From an uncultured Bacteroidales bacterium (GTDB taxonomy: Bacteria > Bacteroidota > Bacteroidia > Bacteroidales > P3), in assembly GCA_900314925.1 (NCBI GenBank), contig OMXC01000020.1, positions 1 through 36,016 of the forward strand: a stretch of DNA of 36,016 nt, given 5' to 3'. Below the pieces are notes generated by a model that saw nothing but the letters and a program-made list of their open reading frames with translations, ran no database searches and was not told the origin of the DNA. A program made the translations under genes and the position numbers. Shown here one piece after another: positions 17,844 through 25,390 of the stretch; position 1 is the first letter of the stretch; each line of letters starts with the position of its first letter.

Positions 17844-19394
17844 CTACTGGCAGCCAGCGTGTTGCTGTTCGCGGTGTTTTACGACGATTTCGACGTCGGG
17901 GTAGCGCGAGAGGAGAGCTGCGGCGAGTTGTTCGGCGCAGTAGACGGAGCGGTGCTGGCCGCCGGTGCAGCCGAAGCTGACGGAGAGGTGCGTGAAGTGG
18001 CGTTCGAGGTATTTGTCGACGCTTTGCGTGACTATGGCGAGGGCGTGGTCGAGGAAGATGGCTACGGGTTGTTTGTCGCGCAGGAATTCTATGACGGGGG
18101 CGTCCTTGCCTGTGTATGCTTTGTATTCGGGGTAGCGGCCGGGATTGGGGAGCGCGCGGCAGTCGAAGACATGTCCGCCGCCGTTGCCGGAGGGGTCTTC
18201 CGGCAGGCCTTGTTTGTAGGAGAAGCTCATCACCGTGACGGTGAGTTGAGAGTTGAGGGTTGAGAGTTGAGAGTTGAGAGTGGTGGCATTTTCAACTCCT
18301 GCCCCATGGCTCCTGTCTCCTAAATCGTCGCTTTTGACTACCGATTCCAGATTGCCTACAATGGATTGCAGCTCGGGGAGGTCGGCGAGGAGGTCGGGGT
18401 GGTCTTCGACGAGGCGTCGCAGGTTGTTGTGCGCCAAGGGGATGCTCTCGATGAAGTAGGGTTTGCGCTCGAAGAGGCCGCGGTAGCCGTAGGCGCCGAG
18501 GGTCTGGAGTATGCGCAGGAGGACGTAGTGCCAGAAATGGTCCATGAAATGCGGGTCGCCGTGGAGGGCGACGTAGTGCTGCAGCAGCTCGTTGCGTATG
18601 GCTTGGGGGAGGTCGCTCTTGGCGCTGAAGAGGAGCGAGGCGACATCGTACTGCGCCGCGCCGCGCCGTCCGCCCTGGTAGTCGATGTAGTAGAGAGCGG
18701 GGGGTGTGAAGTGTGAAGTGTGAAGTGATAAGTGTGAAGTGTGAAGTGATAAGTGTGAAGTGTGAAGTGCACACTTCTCACTCTCCGCTACCATGATGTT
18801 GCGGGGGTTGAAGTCGCGGTAGAGGAAGTAGTTGGTGTCGGCTGAGAGGAGTGTGTCGGCGAGGTGCTGGAAGTCATCTTCGAGGCGGTTCTCGTCGAAG
18901 GGTATGTGCTGCAGTTTGAGGTAGTTGTATTTGAAGTAGTTGAGGTCCCAGAGTATGCTGCGGGTGTCGAACGCCGGTCGCGGATAGGCGATGCTGAAGT
19001 CCATGTCGCGCCCCGCCACCTGTATGTCGTGGAGGTCGGCGAGAGCCTGGCGGTAGAGCGCCAGCATCTGTGCGTCGAAGCCCCCACCCTTCTGTTTTTT
19101 CTCGTAGAGGAGTCCGTAGAGGGTCTGGTCGCCGAGGTCTTGCTGCAGGTAGTGGATGCGGTCGTCGTCGACGGCATAGAGCTCGGGGACGCGGATGCCG
19201 CGGGCGAGGAGGTGGCGCGAGTAGGCGAAGAAGGCCTCGTTTTCGCGCACGTCGGAGGCTATGGCGCCTATGCAGCGGTGTGTGTCGCCGACGAGGCGGT
19301 AATAGCGCCGCGACGAGCCGTTGGCGCCGAGTGCGAGGCACTTGGTGCACGGCTCTCCGGCCCACCGGCGGAAGAGGACTTTGAGTTGTTCCAT
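17844..19394 (-). CDS. Fusion of an AmgK-like sugar/aminoglycoside-type kinase and a RapZ C-terminal domain
   Basis: A 516-residue two-domain protein. Residues about 1-350 are a phosphotransferase of the APH/COG3178 kind: GANGSSRRYYRL near residue 24 resembles the AmgK cell-wall sugar kinases, the catalytic loop is YRDFNPRNIM (Asp and Asn present), and the metal-binding motif is IDYQGGRRGAAQYDVASL. Residues about 385-516 match the RapZ C-terminal domain (FDCRALPNPGRYPEY, SFGCTGGQHRSV), which in E. coli senses glucosamine-6-phosphate; RapZ's own N-terminal P-loop ATPase is absent. The pairing suggests a link between amino-sugar phosphorylation and sensing (inference). Two heptanucleotide arrays are translated inside it: HTSHLSL-type repeats between catalytic loop and IDYQGG, and TLNSQLS repeats at the domain junction. 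Confidence 0.88.
   Translation of the reverse strand: MEQLKVLFRRWAGEPCTKCLALGANGSSRRYYRLVGDTHRCIGAIASDVRENEAFFAYSRHLLARGIRVPELYAVDDDRIHYLQQDLGDQTLYGLLYEKKQKGGGFDAQMLALYRQALADLHDIQVAGRDMDFSIAYPRPAFDTRSILWDLNYFKYNYLKLQHIPFDENRLEDDFQHLADTLLSADTNYFLYRDFNPRNIMVAESEKCALHTSHLSLHTSHLSLHTSHFTPPALYYIDYQGGRRGAAQYDVASLLFSAKSDLPQAIRNELLQHYVALHGDPHFMDHFWHYVLLRILQTLGAYGYRGLFERKPYFIESIPLAHNNLRRLVEDHPDLLADLPELQSIVGNLESVVKSDDLGDRSHGAGVENATTLNSQLSTLNSQLTVTVMSFSYKQGLPEDPSGNGGGHVFDCRALPNPGRYPEYKAYTGKDAPVIEFLRDKQPVAIFLDHALAIVTQSVDKYLERHFTHLSVSFGCTGGQHRSVYCAEQLAAALLSRYPDVEIVVKHREQQHAGCQ
18241..18278 (-). repeat. Heptanucleotide array inside the kinase-RapZ gene (domain junction)
   Basis: AGTTGAG-type 7-mers on the + strand are translated from the minus strand as TLNSQLSTLNSQL. 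The array sits exactly between the kinase and RapZ domains, so it lengthens the linker without breaking the frame. Confidence 0.85.
18702..18776 (-). repeat. Heptanucleotide/21-bp array inside the kinase domain
   Basis: About ten 7-mers, arranged as near-perfect 21-bp units (GTGTGAA GTGTGAA GTGATAA), are read on the minus strand as repeats of SLHTSHL. Three heptamers equal seven codons, so frame is kept. The insert falls between the catalytic loop and the metal-binding motif. Confidence 0.9.
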
Positions 19395-19396
19395 TT

Positions 19397-19494
19397 ATTT
19401 AGTTTTAAGTTTTAAGCTTTAAGTTTTAAGTTGCTTGCGCAGCCGGCGTCAGCCCACTTACAGCTTACAGTTTAAAACTCACAGCTTACAGCTA
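19397..19494. repeat. Two opposed heptanucleotide arrays between bactofilin and kinase-RapZ genes
   Basis: On the + strand, AGTTTTA, AGTTTTA, AGCTTTA, AGTTTTA units occupy 19399-19432. On the - strand, AGCTGTA, AGCTGTG, AGTTTTA, AACTGTA, AGCTGTA units occupy 19456-19494 and contain the bactofilin TAG stop. The arrays point toward each other. Confidence 0.8.
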
Positions 19495-19884
19495 CTCGTG
19501 CGGCTGTTCCTCGGCGGGTTGGGCGTCGTGCTGGGCTTTGACTTCGTCGATCATGCGGCATTTGCCGGAGAAGATGGCGCCGGGCTCTATGGAGAGTTTG
19601 TTGATGAGTATGTCGCCGCGGACGCGGGCGGTGCTGTGGAGCGAGAGGAGTTCTTTGACGGAGAGGTTGCCGTTGACGGTGCCTATGATGTTGGCGTTCT
19701 GGCAGAGGACGTTGCCCGTGACGACGCCGGTGTCGCCGACGACGAGCTTGCCGTTGAGCTGTATGTTGCCCTGGAGGGTGCCGTCGAGGCGGAAGTCGCC
19801 TGTGGCGACGATGTCTCCTTTGATAACTGTGCCGTCGGTGATGATGTTGATGGCGGTGGTTTCCATTTCCATTGTCTTTGCCAT
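19492..19884 (-). CDS. Bactofilin (polymer-forming cytoskeletal protein)
   Basis: A 130-residue bactofilin. The core (about residues 12-110) is a run of short beta strands of six to seven residues with alternating Gly and hydrophobic positions: TVIKGDIVATGDFRLDGTLQ, GNIQLNGKLVVGDTGVVTGN, VLCQNANIIGTVNGNLSVKE and ARVRGDILINKLSIEPGAIF. This pattern builds the right-handed beta helix that polymerises into filaments. Short disordered ends flank it, with an acidic/Gln-rich tail (QHDAQPAEEQPHE). There is no membrane segment, so it should be cytosolic or membrane-associated. Bactofilins help place cell-wall and surface machinery. An ATG six codons in is an alternative start. Confidence 0.93.
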   Translation of the reverse strand: MAKTMEMETTAINIITDGTVIKGDIVATGDFRLDGTLQGNIQLNGKLVVGDTGVVTGNVLCQNANIIGTVNGNLSVKELLSLHSTARVRGDILINKLSIEPGAIFSGKCRMIDEVKAQHDAQPAEEQPHE

Positions 19885-19913
19885 GGTGGTATGTTTTTTA
19901 AGGGTTATTGTCT

Positions 19914-19987
19914 GTGATAAGTGTGAAGTGATAAGTGTGAAGTGATAAGTGTGAAGTGATAAGTGTTAAGTGTTAAGTGTTAAGTGT
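19914..19987 (+). repeat. Heptanucleotide array (AGTGATA/AGTGTGA/AGTGTTA)
   Basis: About ten 7-mers read AGTGTGA, AGTGATA, AGTGTGA, AGTGATA and so on, then AGTGTTA four times on the + strand. They fill the gap between the porW-like stop and the bactofilin start (both genes minus). The unit type is the same as the in-gene array at 18702. Confidence 0.85.
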
Positions 19988-22678
19988 TCAGTTGTTGTTG
20001 AGGTGGTATTTGCGGAAGTAGGCGAGGTAGGCGGGTATGTTCTTGCGGTTGTATAAGGTGGCGTAGTTCTGCGTTGAGATGAAGAAGAGCGTGTAGTCGT
20101 TGGCGCTGAGGTTGGCGAGGGGGCTTTCGTCCGAGCCGAGGTGGCGGTAGTATTTGAGCGCTTCCTGGTCGTCGACGAAGCGGTGCACGGTGATGAGCTG
20201 TGTGGTGTCTGTGAAGAGCGAGGCGTTGACTTTGTAGCCTGAGTTGGAGTAGTACTTCGTGTTGAAGTCGGAGAGGCGGTACTGCAGTTCGGTGGCTTGC
20301 ACGCGGCGGTCGTCAACGATGATGACGACGTAGTACTGCTGCCGTTCGCGGAAGCGGAAGATGCGGGCTTCGGGGGGCAGCTCTTCTGAGTCTTGTTGTT
20401 TGAGTTCCGGGTTTTGAGAGTTCTGGCGTCTGGCGCGTTGTTCGTCGGCCGGGGTGATGTCCTCGCTGGCGGCGTTGGCGAGCCGTGTGCTGTCGCTGTT
20501 CAGCAGGTCGAGGTAGGCTTGCGCTATGGGTACGATGGAGTCGTTGTCGGCGGCGGATTGTATGATGTCCTGGAGCTGCCGCGTTGCCGAGGGGGTGTCG
20601 CCGAGGTTGGCGGTGGCGAGGGCGCGCCAGAGGCGGAAGCGCTGCAGTTTGGGGTTGGCCGGGTAGAGCTCTTCGGCTTGTTCGGCGAGGGTTATTGTCT
20701 GGCGGTAGCGGTGTGCGTTGTAGAGGTTGTAGACCTGCAGGTAGTCGTCTTCGATGCGCTGGTCGCGGGCTATGAGCTGGCGGTAGTATTCGTTGTCGCG
20801 TATGAGGTTGGCGAAGTCGGAGTCGGGGAAGCCGCGGAGGACCATGTCGCGATAGTAGTTGGCCTGCGGTGTGTTGCCCTGGCGGTCGTAGATGCGGTAG
20901 AGCATGTAGAACGCCTGCACGATGTCGTCGTGGTGGGTGTAGTCGCGGGCCAGGCGCAGGTAGCATTCGAGGGCGCGTGGCGTGTTGTTGATGCCGTCGT
21001 GGTAGATGTAGGCGGCGCCGAGGAGAGCGGTGGCCGTGAGCGAGTCGAGCGAGTCGAGCTGCTGCTGCGTCGTGGGGAGGTCTTTGAGGTAGTAGGCCAC
21101 GTCGTGTGGGTCGTCGGGGTTGCCGTACTTGGAGTTAGGAGTTAGGAGTTTGGAGTTAAGAGTGTCGGTGGCGGTGGTGTCGGATTCAGACATATCGTCC
21201 TTCTCTTCCTCGTGTGGATTGTCGAGGACGAGCATAGTGTTTTTGTTGGAGAGGAACCAGAGGTCTTCGAGAGGGCGCAGGCCCCAGCGCTGGCGGAAGG
21301 TCTCTTTGCCTTTGGCGACGGTGTTGGCGTTGTAGAAGTACCAGTCGCCGGTGAGGGTGTTCTGCTGGGCTTTGGCGTCGGCGGCCATTTCGGCGAGCAG
21401 CTCGCGCTCGCGCTGTTCCTGCTCGCGTTTGCGCAGGGTGTCTATCTTGGCGTTGATGAGGTCTATGCGTTGTTGTTCGGGGAGTGCGGCGACGGCGAGG
21501 AGGCTGTCGTTGCGGGTGTAGACGGAGGTGTAGGATACCAGTTCTGTGAGTATGTCGTGCCGGTTTTTGATGGCGCGGTAGTGGGGGTAGTCGGGGGCGA
21601 TGATCTGCATGGCGGTGTCGTAGTATATCTTGGCGAGGGTGTAGTTCTCGTATTGTTCGTAGAGGACTTGCCCGAGGCGTATGGCCGAGCGTGCTTTGCA
21701 GGCGGGATTGCTGCGCGACACAGCCACGGAGAGGCGGTAGTTGTCGCATGCTCGCTGAGCGTCCTTGAGGCCGAGGTACATCTCGCCTTTGGCATAGTAT
21801 ATCTGGTCGCGGTATTCCTCGTTTTTGCCGTCGCGGAGCATGTTGTCGAGCTGCCGCTCGAGCTTGGCGATGTCGGCCGGGCTGAGTGTCGCCATGTCGG
21901 CGCAGGAGGCCTCGCCGAGGCGGGCGTTGAACTCCATGACGTACTCGGGGTTGTAGGAGAGCACTTTGTGGTAGTATTTGGCCGCCACCGGACGTTTGTC
22001 GAGCTGCTGATAGATCTGTGCGAGGAGGAACGTGAGACGGGCCTTTGCACGCGAAGAGCGCGAGGCGTCGATGGCAAGCCGTATGTTCTCGGCGGCCTTC
22101 TTGTATTTCTCCTGCGGGAGTGTGGCTTCGACGAGGGCTGTGTAGAGTTTGTCGCGCTGCGAGCGTGAGAAGTTGCCCCGGGCGAGGTTGTCTGCCAACT
22201 GGTCGAGGGCCGCTTCGGCTTCGGCGTAGCGCTTCTCGCGGATGAGGCAACGGGCGAGGAGTATGGCGCCTTCGTCGCCGGCACGTGTGCCCTGGAACTG
22301 CGAGACGAGGATGTTGGCGGTGTTGGCGGTGGAGACGAAGTCTTGTTTGTAGAATGTGGCGTAGGCCGAGAGGAGGTAGCACTCTTTGATGTAGGGTACA
22401 TGTTCCTCGCCTTTGAGGAAGATGCTGTGTTTCTTGATGCCTTTGACGCTTTTCTCGATGGCGCGGTCCATCTCGGGGTTGACGGTGCTGGCTGTCTGCT
22501 CGGTGCCGAGATTCTCTGGGGGTATGAGGCGTGTATAGTCGTCGACGGCGGTTTTGTAGAGCTTCTCGCGGCCGGCCTTGAGGCTCTCGTTGCCGTTCCA
22601 CCAGACGTTGTAGTGGCAGGTGATGTTGTGGTACTGTACATTGGGCCATGTGGCCTTCTGAGTGGAGCAGGAGGCCAA
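19988..22678 (-). CDS. PorW/SprE-like type IX secretion TPR lipoprotein
   Basis: A protein of about 896 residues rich in tetratricopeptide-like helices (for example SAYATFYKQDFVSTANTANI, KARLTFLLAQIYQQLDKRPV, QAFYMLYRIYDRQGNTPQAN). The N-terminus, QYHNITCHYNVWWNGNESLKAGREKL, and DDYTRLIPP match the SprE/PorW periplasmic lipoproteins needed for type IX secretion and gliding. A C-terminal beta domain (residues about 760-896) has YYVVIIVDDRRVQATELQYR. The lipid-carrying Cys lies at residue 4 counting from the TTG at 22678. The real signal peptide is upstream: in frame, KRLKLILSIAALALLASC precedes it, but no ATG, GTG or TTG opens that stretch; the codon before KRL is ATC (22721-22723). A heptanucleotide array at 21126 adds LNSKLLTPNSK in frame. 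Confidence 0.85.
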   Translation of the reverse strand: MASCSTQKATWPNVQYHNITCHYNVWWNGNESLKAGREKLYKTAVDDYTRLIPPENLGTEQTASTVNPEMDRAIEKSVKGIKKHSIFLKGEEHVPYIKECYLLSAYATFYKQDFVSTANTANILVSQFQGTRAGDEGAILLARCLIREKRYAEAEAALDQLADNLARGNFSRSQRDKLYTALVEATLPQEKYKKAAENIRLAIDASRSSRAKARLTFLLAQIYQQLDKRPVAAKYYHKVLSYNPEYVMEFNARLGEASCADMATLSPADIAKLERQLDNMLRDGKNEEYRDQIYYAKGEMYLGLKDAQRACDNYRLSVAVSRSNPACKARSAIRLGQVLYEQYENYTLAKIYYDTAMQIIAPDYPHYRAIKNRHDILTELVSYTSVYTRNDSLLAVAALPEQQRIDLINAKIDTLRKREQEQRERELLAEMAADAKAQQNTLTGDWYFYNANTVAKGKETFRQRWGLRPLEDLWFLSNKNTMLVLDNPHEEEKDDMSESDTTATDTLNSKLLTPNSKYGNPDDPHDVAYYLKDLPTTQQQLDSLDSLTATALLGAAYIYHDGINNTPRALECYLRLARDYTHHDDIVQAFYMLYRIYDRQGNTPQANYYRDMVLRGFPDSDFANLIRDNEYYRQLIARDQRIEDDYLQVYNLYNAHRYRQTITLAEQAEELYPANPKLQRFRLWRALATANLGDTPSATRQLQDIIQSAADNDSIVPIAQAYLDLLNSDSTRLANAASEDITPADEQRARRQNSQNPELKQQDSEELPPEARIFRFRERQQYYVVIIVDDRRVQATELQYRLSDFNTKYYSNSGYKVNASLFTDTTQLITVHRFVDDQEALKYYRHLGSDESPLANLSANDYTLFFISTQNYATLYNRKNIPAYLAYFRKYHLNNN
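21126..21163 (-). repeat. Heptanucleotide array inside the porW-like gene
   Basis: The + strand reads TGGAGTT, AGGAGTT, AGGAGTT, TGGAGTT, AAGAGTG. On the minus strand it is translated as LNSKLLTPNSK, between an acidic Asp/Thr-rich segment and the following repeats. It is the third in-frame instance in this window. Confidence 0.8.
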
Positions 22679-22734
22679 GAGCGCTAATGCAGCGATGGAT
22701 AGTATGAGCTTAAGGCGCTTGATAGGCTTGTCGG

Positions 22735-23835
22735 TTAAACATTAAACCTGAAGTGCATGATGTCGCCGTCCTGAACGACGTAGTCTTTGCCTTCCACGGC
22801 TATCTTGCCGGCCTCGCGGCATTTGGCCTCGGAGCCGAGGGCGACGTAGTCGTCATATTTGATGACTTCGGCACGGATGAAGCCGCGCTCGAAGTCGGAG
22901 TGGATGATGCCGGCGGTCTGCGGGGCTTTCATGCCCTTCTTGAAGGTCCAGGCGCGGCATTCTTTTGGGCCTGCCGTGAGGAAGGTCTGCAGGCCGAGAA
23001 GGCGGTAGGCTGCTTTGATGAGACGGTTGACGCCGCTTTCTTTGAGGCCGAGGTCTTCGAGGAACATCTGTTTCTCTTCGTAGGTCTCAAGTTCGGCGAT
23101 GTCGGCCTCGATGCCTGCTCCTATGAGAAGCACTTCGGCGTTCTCGTCCTTAACGGCCTCGGCTACAGCTTGCGAGTATTTGTTGCCGCTTACGACGGCG
23201 TTTTCGTCGACATTGCAAACGTAGATGACAGGCTTTGTGGTCAGGAGCATGAGGTCGCGTGCCACTTCTGCCTGGTTTTCGTCGAGCTGTACGGTGCGTG
23301 CGCTTTTGCCGGCGAGGAGAGCGTCGCGGTAGAGGTCCATGACTTCGACGAGCTTCTTGGCACGGGCGTCGCCGCCGGCCTTACCCTTTTTGACTTCTTT
23401 GTCGTAGCGGTTCTCTATGGTCTCAAGGTCTTTGAACTGCAACTCGGTGTCTATGGTGAGCTTGTCGCGCACAGGGTCAACGGTGCCGTCGACGTGTGTG
23501 ATGTTGTCGTCGTCGAAGCAGCGCAGGACATGGATGATGGCGTCGCAGTTGCGTATGTCGGCGAGGAACTTGTTGCCGAGACCTTCGCCTTTGGAGGCGC
23601 CACGGACGAGGCCTGCGATGTCAACAATCTCGACGGTGGCAGGCACCACGCTTGCGGGACGCTCTATCTCGACGAGTTTGGCAAGGCGTTCGTCGGGGAC
23701 GGTGATGACGCCGACGTTGGGCTCTATGGTGCAGAAGGGGAAATTGGCGGCTTGGGCTTTAGCGTTGCTCAAGCAGTTGAAGAGTGTCGACTTGCCCACG
23801 TTGGGGAGTCCTACTATACCACATTGGAGGCTCAT
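22735..23835 (-). CDS. ychF: Ribosome-associated ATPase YchF (OBG family)
   Basis: A 366-residue P-loop NTPase of the OBG branch that binds ribosomes and prefers ATP. Motifs are G1 GLPNVGKSTLFN (residues 8-19), G3 DIAGLVRGASKGEGLGNKF, and the altered G4 CNVDEN in place of NKxD, which underlies the ATP preference. A helical insert (about residues 130-200) and the C-terminal TGS domain (FLTAGPKECRAWTFKKG ... DYVALGSEAKCREAGK) complete it. Length and domain order are standard. It lies in a run of minus-strand genes; its TAA stop (22735-22737) is close to the unclear start of the porW-like gene. Confidence 0.97.
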   Translation of the reverse strand: MSLQCGIVGLPNVGKSTLFNCLSNAKAQAANFPFCTIEPNVGVITVPDERLAKLVEIERPASVVPATVEIVDIAGLVRGASKGEGLGNKFLADIRNCDAIIHVLRCFDDDNITHVDGTVDPVRDKLTIDTELQFKDLETIENRYDKEVKKGKAGGDARAKKLVEVMDLYRDALLAGKSARTVQLDENQAEVARDLMLLTTKPVIYVCNVDENAVVSGNKYSQAVAEAVKDENAEVLLIGAGIEADIAELETYEEKQMFLEDLGLKESGVNRLIKAAYRLLGLQTFLTAGPKECRAWTFKKGMKAPQTAGIIHSDFERGFIRAEVIKYDDYVALGSEAKCREAGKIAVEGKDYVVQDGDIMHFRFNV

Positions 23836-23890
23836 TTCAGTTAAGAGTTAAAAGTTAAAAGTTAAGAGTTAAGAGGTAAGAGGTAAGGGG
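23836..23890 (+). repeat. Heptanucleotide array (AGTTAAG/AGTTAAA)
   Basis: AGTTAAG, AGTTAAA, AGTTAAA, AGTTAAG, AGTTAAG, AGGTAAG, AGGTAAG follow one another on the + strand. They fill the whole gap between the ychF start codon and the glycosyltransferase stop. Confidence 0.85.
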
Positions 23891-24859
23891 TTAAAGTTCT
23901 TTTTCTATTAAGTATTGGTTGCGTGTGGAGGAGTTGCGGCAGACGAGTTCGCCGAGGAAGCCTGCGAGGAAGAGCATGGTGCCCATGAGGATGAAGAGTA
24001 TGGAGACGTAGAACCAGACGCTGTTGGTCAACGAGATGTGGTTGCAGAGCTTCATCACGCAGAGGACGACGAAGGCCACGAAGCCGAGCAGGAATGCGCC
24101 GCTGCCTATGAGCCCGAAGAAGTGCATGGGCTGTTTGCCGAAGCGGCTCATGAACATAATGCTCATAAGGTCGAGGTATCCGTTGACGAAGCGGTTCATG
24201 CCGAATTTGGTGACACCGAACTCGCGCTTGCGGTGCTGGACGACCTTCTCCCCTATTTTCCCGAAACCGGCCCACTTGGCGATGACAGGGATGTAGCGGT
24301 GCATCTCGCCGTATACCTCAATGCTTTTGACCACATCGTGGCGGTATGCTTTGAGGCCGCAGTTGAAGTCGTGGAGATGTATGCCGCTCATGCGCCGGGT
24401 TGTCCAGTTGAAGAACTTGGATGGTATGTTTTTGGCTATCTTGCTGTCGTAGCGTTTCTTCTTCCAGCCTGACACGAGGTCGTAGCCGTCTTCCTTGATC
24501 ATGCGGTAGAGCTCTGGCACCTCGTCGGGGCTGTCCTGAAGGTCGGCGTCCATGGTGATGACGACATCGCCCTGTGCGGCGGCGAAGCCTGTGTTGAGGG
24601 CTGCCGACTTGCCGTAGTTGCGGCGGAACTTGATGCCACGGTATGCGGGGTTGGCGGCGTGGAGTTGTTCGGCCACCTGCCATGTGCCGTCGTTGGAGCC
24701 GTCGTCTACGATGACGACTTCATAGCTGATACCCCGTTCCGGGGACACGGTGCCTCCGAAGTCGGCGACGCGCTCTTTCATCACACGGTCAATCCACTCG
24801 GCCAGATGCGGCAGCGATTCTGCTTCGTTGTACGAGGGTACTATTATTGATATATCCAT
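23891..24859 (-). CDS. Family 2 glycosyltransferase (DPM1/GtrB-like, membrane anchored)
   Basis: A 322-residue GT-A fold transferase that probably moves a sugar from a nucleotide sugar onto a polyprenyl phosphate. Motifs are MDISIIVPSYNEAESLPHL (nucleotide-binding start), VIVDDGSNDGTW, and TMDADLQDSPDEVP with the metal-binding DAD/DxD. LKAYRHDVVKSIEVYGEMHR follows in the acceptor region. Two C-terminal membrane helices (about residues 240-263 and 272-298) anchor it, as in GtrB and ArnC relatives. It is 6 bp from the DUF4199 gene, a pairing I know from other Bacteroidota. The sugar and acceptor cannot be told from sequence. Confidence 0.92.
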   Translation of the reverse strand: MDISIIVPSYNEAESLPHLAEWIDRVMKERVADFGGTVSPERGISYEVVIVDDGSNDGTWQVAEQLHAANPAYRGIKFRRNYGKSAALNTGFAAAQGDVVITMDADLQDSPDEVPELYRMIKEDGYDLVSGWKKKRYDSKIAKNIPSKFFNWTTRRMSGIHLHDFNCGLKAYRHDVVKSIEVYGEMHRYIPVIAKWAGFGKIGEKVVQHRKREFGVTKFGMNRFVNGYLDLMSIMFMSRFGKQPMHFFGLIGSGAFLLGFVAFVVLCVMKLCNHISLTNSVWFYVSILFILMGTMLFLAGFLGELVCRNSSTRNQYLIEKEL

Positions 24860-24865
24860 AATGTA

Positions 24866-25390
24866 TTATGCTTTATTTTTTCGGTTCTTGATGTCTGATT
24901 TCTCGTTGCGGAAGAAGATGGCGGCCACGAAAGCGCCGAAGCTCCCGAGCAACGCCATCATCACAGTTGAGTAGATAGCCCACCAGGCGGCCCAGTAGTG
25001 CAGCTGCGGGTCTTGGGTTGTCACCTCGTTGCCTGTCATGGTGGTGGAGAAAAGTGCTGTCTGCTGCGGGAAGGCGACGCCCACGGCCCATAGCATCAAG
25101 CCATAGAAGATGGCGGCGATGACAGCTGTGCCGATGCCGAAGAGCATAGCTTCCTTAAGCGTGATTTTCTTGTCGGGCAGCGAGTTGCGATAGAATGCCA
25201 TGAAGAGAAACACCGCCACCAGCATCACGGCGTCGCTGACATAGGACGTCGGGCTCTCAAGCGGTTTGCCCATAAGGAGCCGCGAGAAGAGGTATGCTGC
25301 CAGAAGCACGCCGGTGATAAGCCCGCTGCGCAGGTATGCCTTGCGGTAGTTGCCGTGTATGGTGCTGCTGTATCGGTGGAATATACTCAT
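24866..25390 (-). CDS. DUF4199 membrane protein
   Basis: A 174-residue inner-membrane protein with four predicted helices: about residues 20-38 (YLRSGLITGVLLAAYLFSRL), 52-66 (VMLVAVFLFMAFY), 80-103 (MLFGIGTAVIAAIFYGLMLW) and 135-160 (WAIYSTVMMALLGSFGAFVA). The layout, with the conserved KKITLKEAMLFGIG segment, matches the DUF4199 family, which has no known function. The stop codon abuts the glycosyltransferase start (6 bp apart) and its own start lies directly after the AsmA-like stop, so all three are likely cotranscribed. A helper role for the glycosyltransferase is inference. Confidence 0.85.
   Translation of the reverse strand: MSIFHRYSSTIHGNYRKAYLRSGLITGVLLAAYLFSRLLMGKPLESPTSYVSDAVMLVAVFLFMAFYRNSLPDKKITLKEAMLFGIGTAVIAAIFYGLMLWAVGVAFPQQTALFSTTMTGNEVTTQDPQLHYWAAWWAIYSTVMMALLGSFGAFVAAIFFRNEKSDIKNRKNKA

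Noticed and set aside
18702..18776. Frameshift or assembly error in the kinase-RapZ gene
   Set aside because: The repeat keeps the frame in 21-bp units and both domains are intact on either side; similar arrays occur at many other places.
22708..22739. ATG overlapping the ychF stop as the porW-like start
   Set aside because: That frame stops after ten codons and does not lead into the signal peptide or the conserved protein.
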